A stretch of DNA of 12,306 nt from an uncultured Eubacteriales bacterium (lineage in GTDB: Bacteria; Bacillota; Clostridia; Monoglobales; Monoglobaceae), in NCBI GenBank assembly GCA_905201285.1, contig CAJKNM010000047.1, positions 1 to 12,306 of the forward strand, written 5' to 3'. Of the stretch, positions 1-6,128 are shown piece after piece; the first letter of the stretch is position 1; every line of letters starts with the position of its first letter. The notes below the pieces were generated by a model, which made no database searches, had not been told where the DNA came from, and saw nothing but the letters and a program-made list of their open reading frames with translations. Made by a program: the position numbers and the translations under genes.

Positions 1-33
1 CGGCGGCAGCCTCTCACACTCTCGAAAAAGTTG

Positions 34-125
34 TTTTCAGCAAGATATTGCTTTGAATTAATTGCCCAAAGCCCATATTTCGCTTTCCAAGCCGCAGCGT
101 CAATGTCGCAATATCTTGCTGAAAA
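34..125. repeat. Perfect 18-base inverted repeat with 56-base spacer
   Basis: The left arm ttttcagcaagatattgc (34-51) is exactly reverse-complementary to gcaatatcttgctgaaaa (108-125). The spacer holds smaller stems: gctttg (50-55) with caaagc (67-72), which competes with the last bases of the outer arm, and cgct/agcg near 81-99. The layout resembles a palindromic dispersed repeat or MITE-like element. No transposase or target-site duplication is visible, so the class is unassigned. Confidence 0.7.
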
Positions 126-137
126 TGGCGTAAAAAA

Positions 138-219
138 GCGAAAAATTTTATTTCCTTTCCGCCGCGGCAGGCATGGCGGAATCAGGGGGCGGCGATAAAA
201 TCAAAATGAAATTTTTCGC
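138..219. repeat. 11-base inverted repeat
   Basis: gcgaaaaattt (138-148) is reverse-complementary to aaatttttcgc (209-219). It encloses the tccgcc/ggcgga stem (158-163 with 175-180). It may be the outer part of the same element that carries the 18-base inverted repeat immediately to its left. Confidence 0.5.
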
Positions 220-243
220 GAAATAGGGTTTGTCGACACGCTC

Positions 244-256
244 AGAGGTTGCCTCT
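244..256. terminator. Small hairpin just after the prdX stop
   Basis: agagg (244-248) pairs with cctct (252-256) around a 3-base loop. It directly abuts the prdX stop codon (258-260). On the plus strand it is followed by tttta, so it looks more like a weak terminator for transcription arriving from the left than one for prdX, since on the minus strand no U-run follows. The stem is only five pairs, so confidence is low. Confidence 0.3.
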
Positions 257-257
257 T

Positions 258-812
258 TTATTCCTCATCATATGACATTTTAACCGCAGTATACCCGTGA
301 TGTACGGCGGGCAAAAACTTCTCGGTTATATCCGCGGTTCTCATTCTCAAGCTCGATGTATTAATACACGGATGGCAGCCGATAAATTCGCTGTCTAAAA
401 CATCCTGGTCTATGTACAGCTTCACATTGTTTTCTTTGTCATTCATCAGCCCCAAAATGCTGACTGAACCCGGTGTTACGTCAAGAAACTCTTCCATTTC
501 TTCGGAAGGGCCGAATGAAAGCCTTGAGCTTCCGGCAAGCTTTGAAAAGATTCTCGTTCTGTACGGCTTATCCGCCGGCATCATCAAAAGATAAAACTTC
601 GTTTTTTGGCGGTTACACAAAAAAAGATTTTTGCATATAACGACACCGAGTTTTTCGTCAATATCGTGGCACGCCTCCATTTTTCCCGCCGGGGTGTGGT
701 CTATGCGACAGTATTCTATCCCCAATTCATCCAACAAGTCATACACTCTTATTTCTTTATCGAGCCGACCGCTTTCATCAGTCGGTCTGCCGTTATACAA
801 TTCTGTTACCAT
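258..812 (-). CDS. prdX: Prolyl-tRNA editing protein, Ala-tRNA(Pro) deacylase (ProXp-ala/PrdX type)
   Basis: A 184-residue YbaK/ProX-fold protein. The family hydrolyses alanine mis-attached to tRNA(Pro), in trans to prolyl-tRNA synthetase, in the cytoplasm. Visible family marks are the K-N-L-F-L segment at about 61-65, containing the conserved lysine of the active pocket, the T-P-G-S-V-S stretch near 112-117, and the C-terminal G-C-H-P-x-x-N-T motif at about 145-152. The chosen ATG at 812 has GGAG (819-822) six bases upstream. A longer reading to a GTG at 881 would run through the terminator stem that follows livF and is rejected. The gene follows livF after an 82-base gap that contains that terminator. 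I see no promoter between the terminator and the start, so expression may depend on readthrough. The family call is firm. The exact specificity (Ala versus other amino acids) is inferred from resemblance to ProXp-ala. Confidence 0.88.
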   Translation of the reverse strand: MVTELYNGRPTDESGRLDKEIRVYDLLDELGIEYCRIDHTPAGKMEACHDIDEKLGVVICKNLFLCNRQKTKFYLLMMPADKPYRTRIFSKLAGSSRLSFGPSEEMEEFLDVTPGSVSILGLMNDKENNVKLYIDQDVLDSEFIGCHPCINTSSLRMRTADITEKFLPAVHHGYTAVKMSYDEE

Positions 813-818
813 AATAAT

Positions 819-822
819 CTCC
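819..822 (-). promoter_or_regulatory. Ribosome binding site deciding the prdX start
   Basis: GGAG on the minus strand, six bases before the ATG at 812. It supports a 184-residue protein. A second ATG at 824-822 overlaps this site and would have no ribosome binding site of its own. Confidence 0.7.
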
Positions 823-853
823 ATTCCGCCGCCCTGTGTCGGCACAAGCTGAT

Positions 854-879
854 AAAAGGGCGAGCCAACCGGCCCGCCC
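854..879 (-). terminator. Intrinsic terminator after livF
   Basis: On the minus strand GGGCG (879-875) pairs with CGCCC (862-858). A G-U pair (874 with 863) and GCC/GGC (873-871 with 866-864) extend the stem to nine pairs around a four-base GGTT loop. The stem is followed at once by TTTTAT (857-852). This is a textbook rho-independent terminator, 16 bases beyond the livF stop, and should end most transcription of the liv operon. Confidence 0.85.
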
Positions 880-894
880 ACTTTCTATTTTGAA

Positions 895-1602
895 TTAACC
901 ACCAAGATATGCCTTCTTTATTTCGTCACTCTGAGCAAGTTCTAAGCCGGTACCCGAAAGCTTAATTCTTCCGGATTCCAAAACATACGCACGGTCCGCA
1001 ACCTCAAGAGCCATCTCTGCGTTCTGTTCAACCAATAAGATGGTTGTTCCCGCCTTATGAAGCTCTTTAATAATATCAAATATCTGCTGAACCAAAATAG
1101 GAGCAAGGCCCATCGACGGCTCATCCAGCATCAAAAGTTTAGGACGGCTCATAAGCGCACGGCCCATAGCAAGCATCTGCTGCTCTCCGCCGGAAAGCGT
1201 TCCCGCAATCTGATTCTTTCTGTGCTTTAATCTGGGAAAGCGCTCATATACGTCGGCAATACCTTCTTTTGTATAGGAACCGTTTGTATATGCACCCATT
1301 TCAAGATTCTCCTGTACGGTCATCTGGAGGAACACATGACGTCCCTCAGGGACGTGTGCTATTCCTTCGGACACAAGCTTATGCGCCGGGGTTTGAGAAA
1401 TATCCCGATCCATAAAGCTTATACTTCCTGTCTTTGAACGAAGTAACCCCGAAATAGTTCTCAATGTCGTTGTTTTCCCGGCACCGTTTGCGCCGATAAG
1501 CGCAACAATTTCGCCCTGTTTAACATCAAGCGAGACATCCTTCAGGGTGTGTATCTGTCCGTAATAAACGTTTATATTATCAACTTTTAACATATCACCC
1601 AT
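895..1602 (-). CDS. livF: Branched-chain amino acid ABC transporter, ATP-binding protein LivF
   Basis: A 235-residue ABC ATPase, one of the two nucleotide-binding subunits that power branched-chain amino acid import at the inner face of the membrane. Walker A is GANGAGKTT (37-45), the signature is LSGGEQ (136-141) and Walker B is LLMLDEP (156-162). The switch region reads VEQN (191-194), with Gln where most ABC proteins have His, which is usual in LivF. The start ATG at 1602 shares its A with the last base of the livG stop (TAATG), giving a one-base overlap, and GGAGG lies seven bases upstream within livG. This points to translational coupling. It is the last gene of the liv operon and is followed by a strong intrinsic terminator. 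The LivF call rests on the motifs, the length and the LivG neighbour. The actual substrate is inferred. Confidence 0.95.
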   Translation of the reverse strand: MGDMLKVDNINVYYGQIHTLKDVSLDVKQGEIVALIGANGAGKTTTLRTISGLLRSKTGSISFMDRDISQTPAHKLVSEGIAHVPEGRHVFLQMTVQENLEMGAYTNGSYTKEGIADVYERFPRLKHRKNQIAGTLSGGEQQMLAMGRALMSRPKLLMLDEPSMGLAPILVQQIFDIIKELHKAGTTILLVEQNAEMALEVADRAYVLESGRIKLSGTGLELAQSDEIKKAYLGG

Positions 1603-2441
1603 TATTTTGCCTCCTTCTTCTTTCCGAGGTATGCTTCGATTACCTTCGGGTTGGATTTAATCTCATCCGGAGTACCCTTAGCGATGACCTTGCCGTGGTC
1701 TAACACGCATATGCCTTCACAGATATTCATAACAAGATTCATATCGTGTTCGATAAGCATAACAGCAATATTAAAGTTATCTCTGATACGCCTGATATTT
1801 TCCATAAGCTCAGCGGTTTCTGACGGGTTCATACCAGCGGCAGGTTCGTCAAGCAATATGATTCCCGGATGCGTTGCAAGAGCTCTCGCTATTTCAAGCC
1901 GTCGCTGAGCACCATACGGAAGTGACCCTGCCTGTTGATTTGCCATATCCCCCATCTTAAAGAATTCAAGAAGCTCCATAGCCTCATCTCTCGACTTCTT
2001 CTCAGACGCTCTGTATCCAAACAATCGGGTTATAGAAGATATAAGCGGCTGCTTGATAGAGTTATGGAGTCCAACCTTTACATTATCCAAAACCGACATA
2101 TTCGAAAACAGCCTTATATTCTGAAATGTTCTGGCAACACCCATTCTGTTTACCTGTTCGGTATTCTTTCTCGCCGTTGATTTACCGTCAAGCATTATTG
2201 TTCCTCTTGTTGGCTGATAAACATTTGTAAGAAGGTTAAACACTGTTGTTTTACCGGCTCCGTTAGGACCGATAAGCCCCGCAATCTCCGTTCTTCCCAC
2301 AGCTAATGTCAACTCGTCAACAGCCGTAAGGCCGCCGAAATCAATTCCGAGATGATGCGTCTCAAGAATAGGGGTTTTATCAACATCGCGTTCGGGAACA
2401 ATCGACTTGCTCGGAACAGGCACCATTTTATCCTTAGCCAT
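1602..2441 (-). CDS. livG: Branched-chain amino acid ABC transporter, ATP-binding protein LivG
   Basis: A 279-residue ABC ATPase that pairs with LivF. Walker A is GPNGAGKTT (58-66), the signature region is LPYGAQRRLEIARAL (174-188), with the non-canonical LPYG of LivG, Walker B is IILLDEP (194-200) and the H-loop is LIEHD (229-233). The long segment between Walker A and the signature, and the C-terminal A-K-G-T-P-x-E-I and Y-L-G-K tail, are typical of LivG. I chose the ATG at 2441. It overlaps the livM stop by eight bases (ATGGCTAA), and a purine-rich AGGGGG lies nine bases upstream. Another ATG at 2450 is possible but sits against that purine run, and a farther extension to 2492 lies wholly within livM. 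Residues 1-24 before the ABC domain are slightly longer than usual. Cytoplasmic, associated with LivH/LivM. Confidence 0.94.
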   Translation of the reverse strand: MAKDKMVPVPSKSIVPERDVDKTPILETHHLGIDFGGLTAVDELTLAVGRTEIAGLIGPNGAGKTTVFNLLTNVYQPTRGTIMLDGKSTARKNTEQVNRMGVARTFQNIRLFSNMSVLDNVKVGLHNSIKQPLISSITRLFGYRASEKKSRDEAMELLEFFKMGDMANQQAGSLPYGAQRRLEIARALATHPGIILLDEPAAGMNPSETAELMENIRRIRDNFNIAVMLIEHDMNLVMNICEGICVLDHGKVIAKGTPDEIKSNPKVIEAYLGKKKEAK

Positions 2442-3510
2442 TTGCAACATCCCCCTCTCCGTCAGTCTTATTATTTTTCTTAAAAATGCCACCTATTTTA
2501 TTTGCAAATACTTTTGCTCTCGGACTGTTCGTAGCAAGCATTACCAAAATAAGCACAATCGCATAAATCAACATACGATAATCTGAGAACTGTCTGAGCA
2601 TCTCAGGAAGCATATATAAGAGCGTTGTAGCAATAATTGTACCCGGGATATTACCCATTCCGCCGAGAACGACAAATACAAGTATTAAAATCGATGTGTT
2701 AAAATCGAATTTCTTAGCCGCGATTGTGGAGAAATTCAAACCGTAAAGCGCACCCGCCATACCGGCGATAACCGCAGATATTATAAACGCCGTCAGCTTA
2801 TATTTGGTGATATTGATTCCGACAGACTCAGCCGCAATTCTATTATCGCGGATCGCGGTAACCGCACGGCCCGTCTTACTGTTTACCAAATTAAGCACCA
2901 CGAAAAGTGCAAATAGTATCAGAAGAACCCCCGCAAAAAACGTGGCTATCTTACTGACGCCGACCGCACCCTGAGGTCCGTTCAATATAATCTTCCCGTC
3001 GGAAAGATTGAGTGCCTCTGCGCTCTTCATACTAAAGTGAAGACCTGAACCATCAACGCCTATATACAAACAGTTTATAATATTCTTTATAATCTCACCA
3101 AAAGCAAGTGTAACGATAGCCAGATAGTCACCCTTAAGACGAATAACAGGAATACCGATTATCAGTCCGAGTATTCCGGCCATTATTCCGCCTATTATGA
3201 TAGCCGCAAGAAGCTTAACCGGCGCGGGAAGGCCGCTCTGCATACAGGCAACGGTAATAACGCCGCTGAATGCACCAACGCTCATAAATCCGGCATGCCC
3301 AAGACTCAGCTCTCCGAGAAAACCGACCGTCAGATTAAGCGAAATCGCCATAACGATGTAGGCACAAATCGGAATGAGCAGGCCGCTTATCTTGTTGCTT
3401 ATCATATTCATTTTAAGCATAGGATATAAAACCGCAAAAGCAACGATAATCATTCCGTAACATTTAATGTTTGTCAGTGTGAACTTGCTTAATTTTTTTG
3501 TTTTGTTCAT
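2434..3510 (-). CDS. livM: Branched-chain amino acid ABC transporter, permease LivM
   Basis: A 358-residue polytopic inner-membrane protein with about nine or ten hydrophobic segments, forming the translocation channel with LivH. Family marks are LNLTVGFLGELSLGHAGF (58-75), RLKGDYLAIVTLAFGEI (124-140), the cytoplasmic coupling loop TAIRDNRIAAESVGIN (218-233), which meets the ATPases, and VVLGGMGNIPG (280-290). The ATG at 3510 is preceded by GAGGTG six bases upstream and lies ten bases beyond the livH stop. A longer reading to 3582 would only run back through livH and adds no membrane segment. The N-terminus is lysine-rich before the first hydrophobic segment, consistent with a cytoplasmic end. 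The last codons overlap livG. Confidence in the family is high. Specificity for leucine, isoleucine and valine is inferred. Confidence 0.94.
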   Translation of the reverse strand: MNKTKKLSKFTLTNIKCYGMIIVAFAVLYPMLKMNMISNKISGLLIPICAYIVMAISLNLTVGFLGELSLGHAGFMSVGAFSGVITVACMQSGLPAPVKLLAAIIIGGIMAGILGLIIGIPVIRLKGDYLAIVTLAFGEIIKNIINCLYIGVDGSGLHFSMKSAEALNLSDGKIILNGPQGAVGVSKIATFFAGVLLILFALFVVLNLVNSKTGRAVTAIRDNRIAAESVGINITKYKLTAFIISAVIAGMAGALYGLNFSTIAAKKFDFNTSILILVFVVLGGMGNIPGTIIATTLLYMLPEMLRQFSDYRMLIYAIVLILVMLATNSPRAKVFANKIGGIFKKNNKTDGEGDVANG

Positions 3511-3520
3511 AATCAACACC

Positions 3521-4402
3521 TCACACCTTCTCTGTAATTTTCTTGCCGAGCAAGCCGGTAGGCTTAACCAGCAATACAACAATCAATACAGCAAAAACGA
3601 TTGCGTCGGACAATGCAGTAGAAATATAAGACTTACTGAAAATCTCGATTATACCGAGCAAAACACCGCCTATCATAGCCCCCGGAATCGAGCCGATTCC
3701 GCCAAATACTGCCGCAGTAAAAGCCTTGATACCCGGCATAGAACCGGTTGTCGGCTGAAGTGTCGGATAAGCCGAGCAAAGCAGAACACCGGCGATTGCC
3801 GCAAGCGCACTTCCTATCGCAAAGGTAAGCGAGATAGTAACGTTTACGTTAATCCCCATAAGTTCAGCCGCGTCCTTATCCTCTGATACGGCACGCATTG
3901 CCTTACCCATCTTACTCTTCTTTGTGAAGAGCGAGAGTCCAATCATAATGATTATACAAGCTATTACGGTCACGATTGACTCAGCGGTAATAATCAGCTT
4001 TCCGTCAAAGAGCGAAATCGAACCGAAAGTAACAAGCGACTTAAATGCCTTTGGGTTACTTCCCCAAATAAGCAGAGCAACATTCTGCAGGAGATAGCTG
4101 ACGCCTATTGCAGTAATAAGTACCGCCAGCGAACCCGAGCGTCTGAGCGGTCTGTAGGCGAACGCCTCTATTGCCACACCCAGGACAGTACAAACGACCA
4201 TAGCAAGCAAAACCGAAAGCACGGGCGAAAATCCCAGGTAAGATGATGCACAGTAAGAGATATAGGCGCCGACCATAATTACATCACCATGCGCAAAGTT
4301 CAGCATTTTTGCAATGCCGTAAACCATTGTGTAGCCCAATGCGATAATGGCATAAACACTTCCGAGACTTATACCGTTTATCAAATTTGAAATAAAAGTC
4401 AT
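3521..4402 (-). CDS. livH: Branched-chain amino acid ABC transporter, permease LivH
   Basis: A 293-residue inner-membrane permease, partner of LivM. It begins with the typical GISLGSVYAIIALGYTMVYG hydrophobic start and carries the NFAHGD motif (35-40), the coupling loop RAVSEDKDAAELMGIN (170-185), and FGGIGSIPGAMIGG (233-246). The tail VKPTGLLG is also characteristic. The start is the ATG at 4402, seven bases after GAAGG. A GTG two codons earlier (4408) would sit only one base from that site and is not favoured. The gene is separated from the receptor gene by 230 bases that hold two large hairpins, so permease and ATPase levels may be set lower than receptor levels. No clear separate promoter is visible in that gap. 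The best -10-like TAAAAT there lacks a -35. Confidence 0.94.
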   Translation of the reverse strand: MTFISNLINGISLGSVYAIIALGYTMVYGIAKMLNFAHGDVIMVGAYISYCASSYLGFSPVLSVLLAMVVCTVLGVAIEAFAYRPLRRSGSLAVLITAIGVSYLLQNVALLIWGSNPKAFKSLVTFGSISLFDGKLIITAESIVTVIACIIIMIGLSLFTKKSKMGKAMRAVSEDKDAAELMGINVNVTISLTFAIGSALAAIAGVLLCSAYPTLQPTTGSMPGIKAFTAAVFGGIGSIPGAMIGGVLLGIIEIFSKSYISTALSDAIVFAVLIVVLLVKPTGLLGKKITEKV

Positions 4403-4494
4403 ATTCACACCTTCTTTTACAATTTCTGAGTTGCGCCGTTCGTACAGACAAAAGTCATTTTACAATTTTCATTTGGCCCGTCTCTATTCTTTAA

Positions 4495-4544
4495 ACAAAT
4501 AAATGCGTTTTCCGAACGCTTCGCCGGGAAACGCATTTATTTGT
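4495..4544 (-). terminator. Large AT-rich hairpin upstream of livH
   Basis: The arm acaaataaatgcgttt (4495-4510) is perfectly reverse-complementary to 4529-4544, a 16-pair stem. After one mismatch, three further pairs (4512-4514 with 4525-4527) continue the stem around a ten-base loop. On the minus strand the sequence after the stem is TTTAAAGAATAG, only weakly U-rich, so it may be a partial terminator or a 3'-end stabiliser of the receptor mRNA rather than a full stop. Confidence 0.6.
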
Positions 4545-4580
4545 CTAAACGCCGGCGCAATATAACTAATCCATAAAACG

Positions 4581-4619
4581 GTTAAAGAAGGCACCTTAGG
4601 AAAAAGCGCCTTCTTTAAC
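4581..4619 (-). terminator. Hairpin directly after the receptor gene (attenuator or processing stem)
   Basis: gttaaagaaggc (4581-4592) pairs perfectly with gccttctttaac (4608-4619). On the minus-strand RNA, G-U and A-U pairs inside extend it to about 17 pairs with a five-base loop. It begins 14 bases after the livK stop and is followed by CCGTTTTATGG, a short U-run. It is probably a leaky terminator or a stem protecting the receptor message, which would allow excess receptor over permease. Confidence 0.65.
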
Positions 4620-4632
4620 TTCAAAAACGAAA

Positions 4633-5814
4633 TTACATACCTACATATGCGCCGTTTTTAATTTTCATACCCTTAGGCTCCTTAGAAACCTCACCGTCTT
4701 TCGACCAGGTCATACCTGTACCGGTGATACCGTCAATCTTAAATTCTGCGCTCGTAAATGTATCAACAAGCTTCTTGCCGATTTCTTCAGATGTCATGTC
4801 GCCTGTGATACCTGCCTTCTTGCAAGCCTCATAGATTGCATTTACAACGTCATAGCCGTCAGCAGCAAACTGGTTCGGGGTTTCTTTATATTTGTCATTG
4901 TACTTCTTAACAAAGCTCTTGGTTGCTTCGTCCTGAGCGTCAGCTGTAAACGGCGTAAGAAGCATTACACCCTCAGCCAAAGACTTGTCAAAGCCTTCGA
5001 GTGTGAGGATACCGTCCATACCGTCAACGCCGAAGAACTTAGGCTCATACTGCATCTTCTTAGCCTGAGTAAGGATAAGTGAAGCAGGTGTATAGTAAAT
5101 CGGCAGGTATACAAGGTCAGCGCCCGTAGCCTTAATTTCGTTGAGCTGTGAGGTAAAGTCGTTTGCCGAGTCATCGGTAAATGTCTTTACACAAACAACG
5201 TTAAGACCCTGATTTTGAGCCTCTGAAACAAACTTCTGATAAACACCTGTCGAATATACATCAGAGTTGTTATAGATGACAGCAATTTTCTCGCCTAAAT
5301 TCTGTTCCTTGATGTATTTAGCCGAAGCAACACCCTGGTTAGGATCCGAGAAGCACATCTGGAACATAAAGTCCTTATCCTTAACAACATCAGGCGCTGA
5401 TGCCGAAGGTGTCAGTGCAAACATACCGTCGCTGTTTGATTCGGCTGAAACCGCGATACACGGCTGTGTTGTAACGGTTCCCATAGATACCTGCATACCC
5501 CAGTCCTTGAGGTTGTTATAAGCGTTTACCGCCTTCTCGGCATCATTTTCATCATCCTCAAACTTAAGCTCGAACTTAAGATCGCCCTTTGAGTTAATTT
5601 CATCAAGAGCAATTTCAGCGCCGTTTTTAACAGCCTGTCCATATATTGCGGCCGCGCCTGTCAAAGGACCGATACCGCCGATTTTAATAACCTTTTTGTC
5701 TCCGCTTGCCGAACCGCTTGTGCTTGTGCTTGAACCCGCACCACAACCCGCAAGGCATGTAGCCGCCATAACAGCCGTTAAAGCTAAGCTTGCAATTTTG
5801 GTGAACTTTTTCAT
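4633..5814 (-). CDS. livK: Branched-chain amino acid ABC transporter, substrate-binding lipoprotein
   Basis: A 393-residue receptor of the type I periplasmic-binding fold (Peripla_BP_6 family). It begins with a lysine-bearing n-region and a hydrophobic stretch, then the lipobox L-A-G-C with the lipidated Cys at 24, so it is anchored on the outer face of the membrane. A Ser/Gly/Thr linker (25-38) follows. The mature domain opens with IKIGGIGPLTGAAAIYGQA, the usual first strand and ligand loop, and later shows the NAYNNL and GVDGMDG segments typical of Leu/Ile/Val receptors. AGAGG lies nine bases before the ATG. The gene is first in the liv operon, behind a strong promoter and a long leader. 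Homologues bind leucine, isoleucine, valine or related ligands such as amides. The family is firm, but the ligand is inferred from the gene neighbourhood. Confidence 0.93.
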   Translation of the reverse strand: MKKFTKIASLALTAVMAATCLAGCGAGSSTSTSGSASGDKKVIKIGGIGPLTGAAAIYGQAVKNGAEIALDEINSKGDLKFELKFEDDENDAEKAVNAYNNLKDWGMQVSMGTVTTQPCIAVSAESNSDGMFALTPSASAPDVVKDKDFMFQMCFSDPNQGVASAKYIKEQNLGEKIAVIYNNSDVYSTGVYQKFVSEAQNQGLNVVCVKTFTDDSANDFTSQLNEIKATGADLVYLPIYYTPASLILTQAKKMQYEPKFFGVDGMDGILTLEGFDKSLAEGVMLLTPFTADAQDEATKSFVKKYNDKYKETPNQFAADGYDVVNAIYEACKKAGITGDMTSEEIGKKLVDTFTSAEFKIDGITGTGMTWSKDGEVSKEPKGMKIKNGAYVGM

Positions 5815-5843
5815 TGTTCATTACCTCTTTCTGATAAGATATT

Positions 5844-5868
5844 TATTTTTAGCCCTAAGGCAAAAATA
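5844..5868 (-). promoter_or_regulatory. Hairpin in the livK leader close to the ribosome binding site
   Basis: tattttt-(a)-gcc (5844-5854) pairs with ggc-aaaaata (5859-5868): ten pairs, one bulged base and a four-base loop. It ends 16 bases upstream of the livK AGAGG. It could affect translation initiation or mRNA stability. No known riboswitch is recognised. Confidence 0.5.
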
Positions 5869-5882
5869 CTAAATTAATGTCA

Positions 5883-5921
5883 GCGGAAATATAGACGCAC
5901 CGCAGAGCATAAAGACTATGC
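5883..5921 (-). promoter_or_regulatory. Two adjacent small stems in the livK leader
   Basis: gcgg (5883-5886) pairs with ccgc (5900-5903) across 13 bases, and gcata (5907-5911) pairs with tatgc (5917-5921) across five bases. Together with the 5844-5868 hairpin they make up most of the GC-containing part of an otherwise AT-rich leader. They may form a regulatory RNA fold. The T-box antiterminator core was looked for and not found. Confidence 0.35.
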
Positions 5922-5992
5922 AGCACATATGGTAAAAATAAAAACTAAAAACTATCCCCGTAAAAATTACTCCCTAATAAATAATTTTTTAA

Positions 5993-6021
5993 ATTTTACC
6001 ACATTTTTCGGCATATGTCAA
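5993..6021 (-). promoter_or_regulatory. SigA-type promoter of the liv operon
   Basis: On the minus strand there is a perfect TTGACA (6021-6016), a 17-base spacer, and TAAAAT (5998-5993) with an upstream TGG giving an extended -10. The start of transcription should lie near 5986, which leaves a leader of about 170 bases before livK. This is the best promoter in the window. Confidence 0.8.
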
Positions 6022-6027
6022 GAAAAT

Positions 6028-6041
6028 CATTTTATAAAATG
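6028..6041. promoter_or_regulatory. 14-base perfect palindrome upstream of the liv promoter
   Basis: CATTTTATAAAATG is fully self-complementary. It lies six bases upstream of the -35 box, centred near -49 relative to the inferred transcription start. The position suits an activator site or an AT-rich UP element. It does not match the CodY consensus, and no regulator gene is in the window. Confidence 0.4.
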
Positions 6042-6088
6042 TAACAATATTTAATGACAAAATTCCCGCTAAACTTTACAATCTGTTA

Positions 6089-6108
6089 ACGCATTATTAA
6101 TATTGCGT
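6089..6108. repeat. 20-base imperfect palindrome between murC and the liv promoter
   Basis: acgcattattaatattgcgt equals its own reverse complement except for one mismatched pair. It lies 20 bases after the murC stop and about 70 bases upstream of the liv -35. It is not followed by a U-run on the minus strand, so it is a poor terminator. It may be an operator, but this is uncertain. Confidence 0.35.
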
Positions 6109-6128
6109 CCGCAGCATCGGCCGAGGAA

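Larger units (their letters stand above)
1..257. other. Non-coding region rich in inverted repeats
   Basis: No credible gene is visible in this stretch, which lies downstream of the prdX stop. It contains a perfect 18-base inverted repeat (34-51 with 108-125), an 11-base inverted repeat (138-148 with 209-219), a 6-base pair tccgcc/ggcgga (158-163 with 175-180), the 8-base palindrome tgtcgaca (231-238) and a small hairpin (244-256). The density of nested inverted repeats suggests a non-coding repeat element rather than a decayed gene. One minus-strand frame is open from 200 to the left edge but has no usable start codon. Confidence 0.6.

Noticed and set aside
34..125. CRISPR array from the repeated 18-base sequence
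   Set aside because: There are only two copies, in inverted orientation, with no regular spacers and no cas genes nearby.
813..881. N-terminal extension of prdX to a GTG at 881
   Set aside because: It would translate through the livF terminator stem, has no ribosome binding site, and adds residues unlike the family. The ATG at 812 has a well-placed GGAG.
2442..2492. Longer start for livG
   Set aside because: The extension lies wholly inside livM. The ATG at 2441 overlaps the livM stop by eight bases and has a purine-rich site nine bases upstream.
3511..3582. Longer start for livM
   Set aside because: The added residues overlap the end of livH, and a proper ribosome binding site precedes the ATG at 3510.
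3467..3886. Plus-strand open frame of 139 codons opposite livH and livM
   Set aside because: It is a mirror of the permease genes with no family resemblance.
4403..4494. Separate promoter for livH
   Set aside because: A TAAAAT -10-like sequence exists, but no acceptable -35 lies 16-18 bases upstream and there is no extended -10.
5815..5986. T-box or known amino acid riboswitch in the livK leader
   Set aside because: The T-box core sequence is absent and no U-run terminator follows the stems.
5940..6060. CodY box in the liv promoter region
   Set aside because: AT-rich half-matches occur but nothing close to the full 15-base consensus is present.
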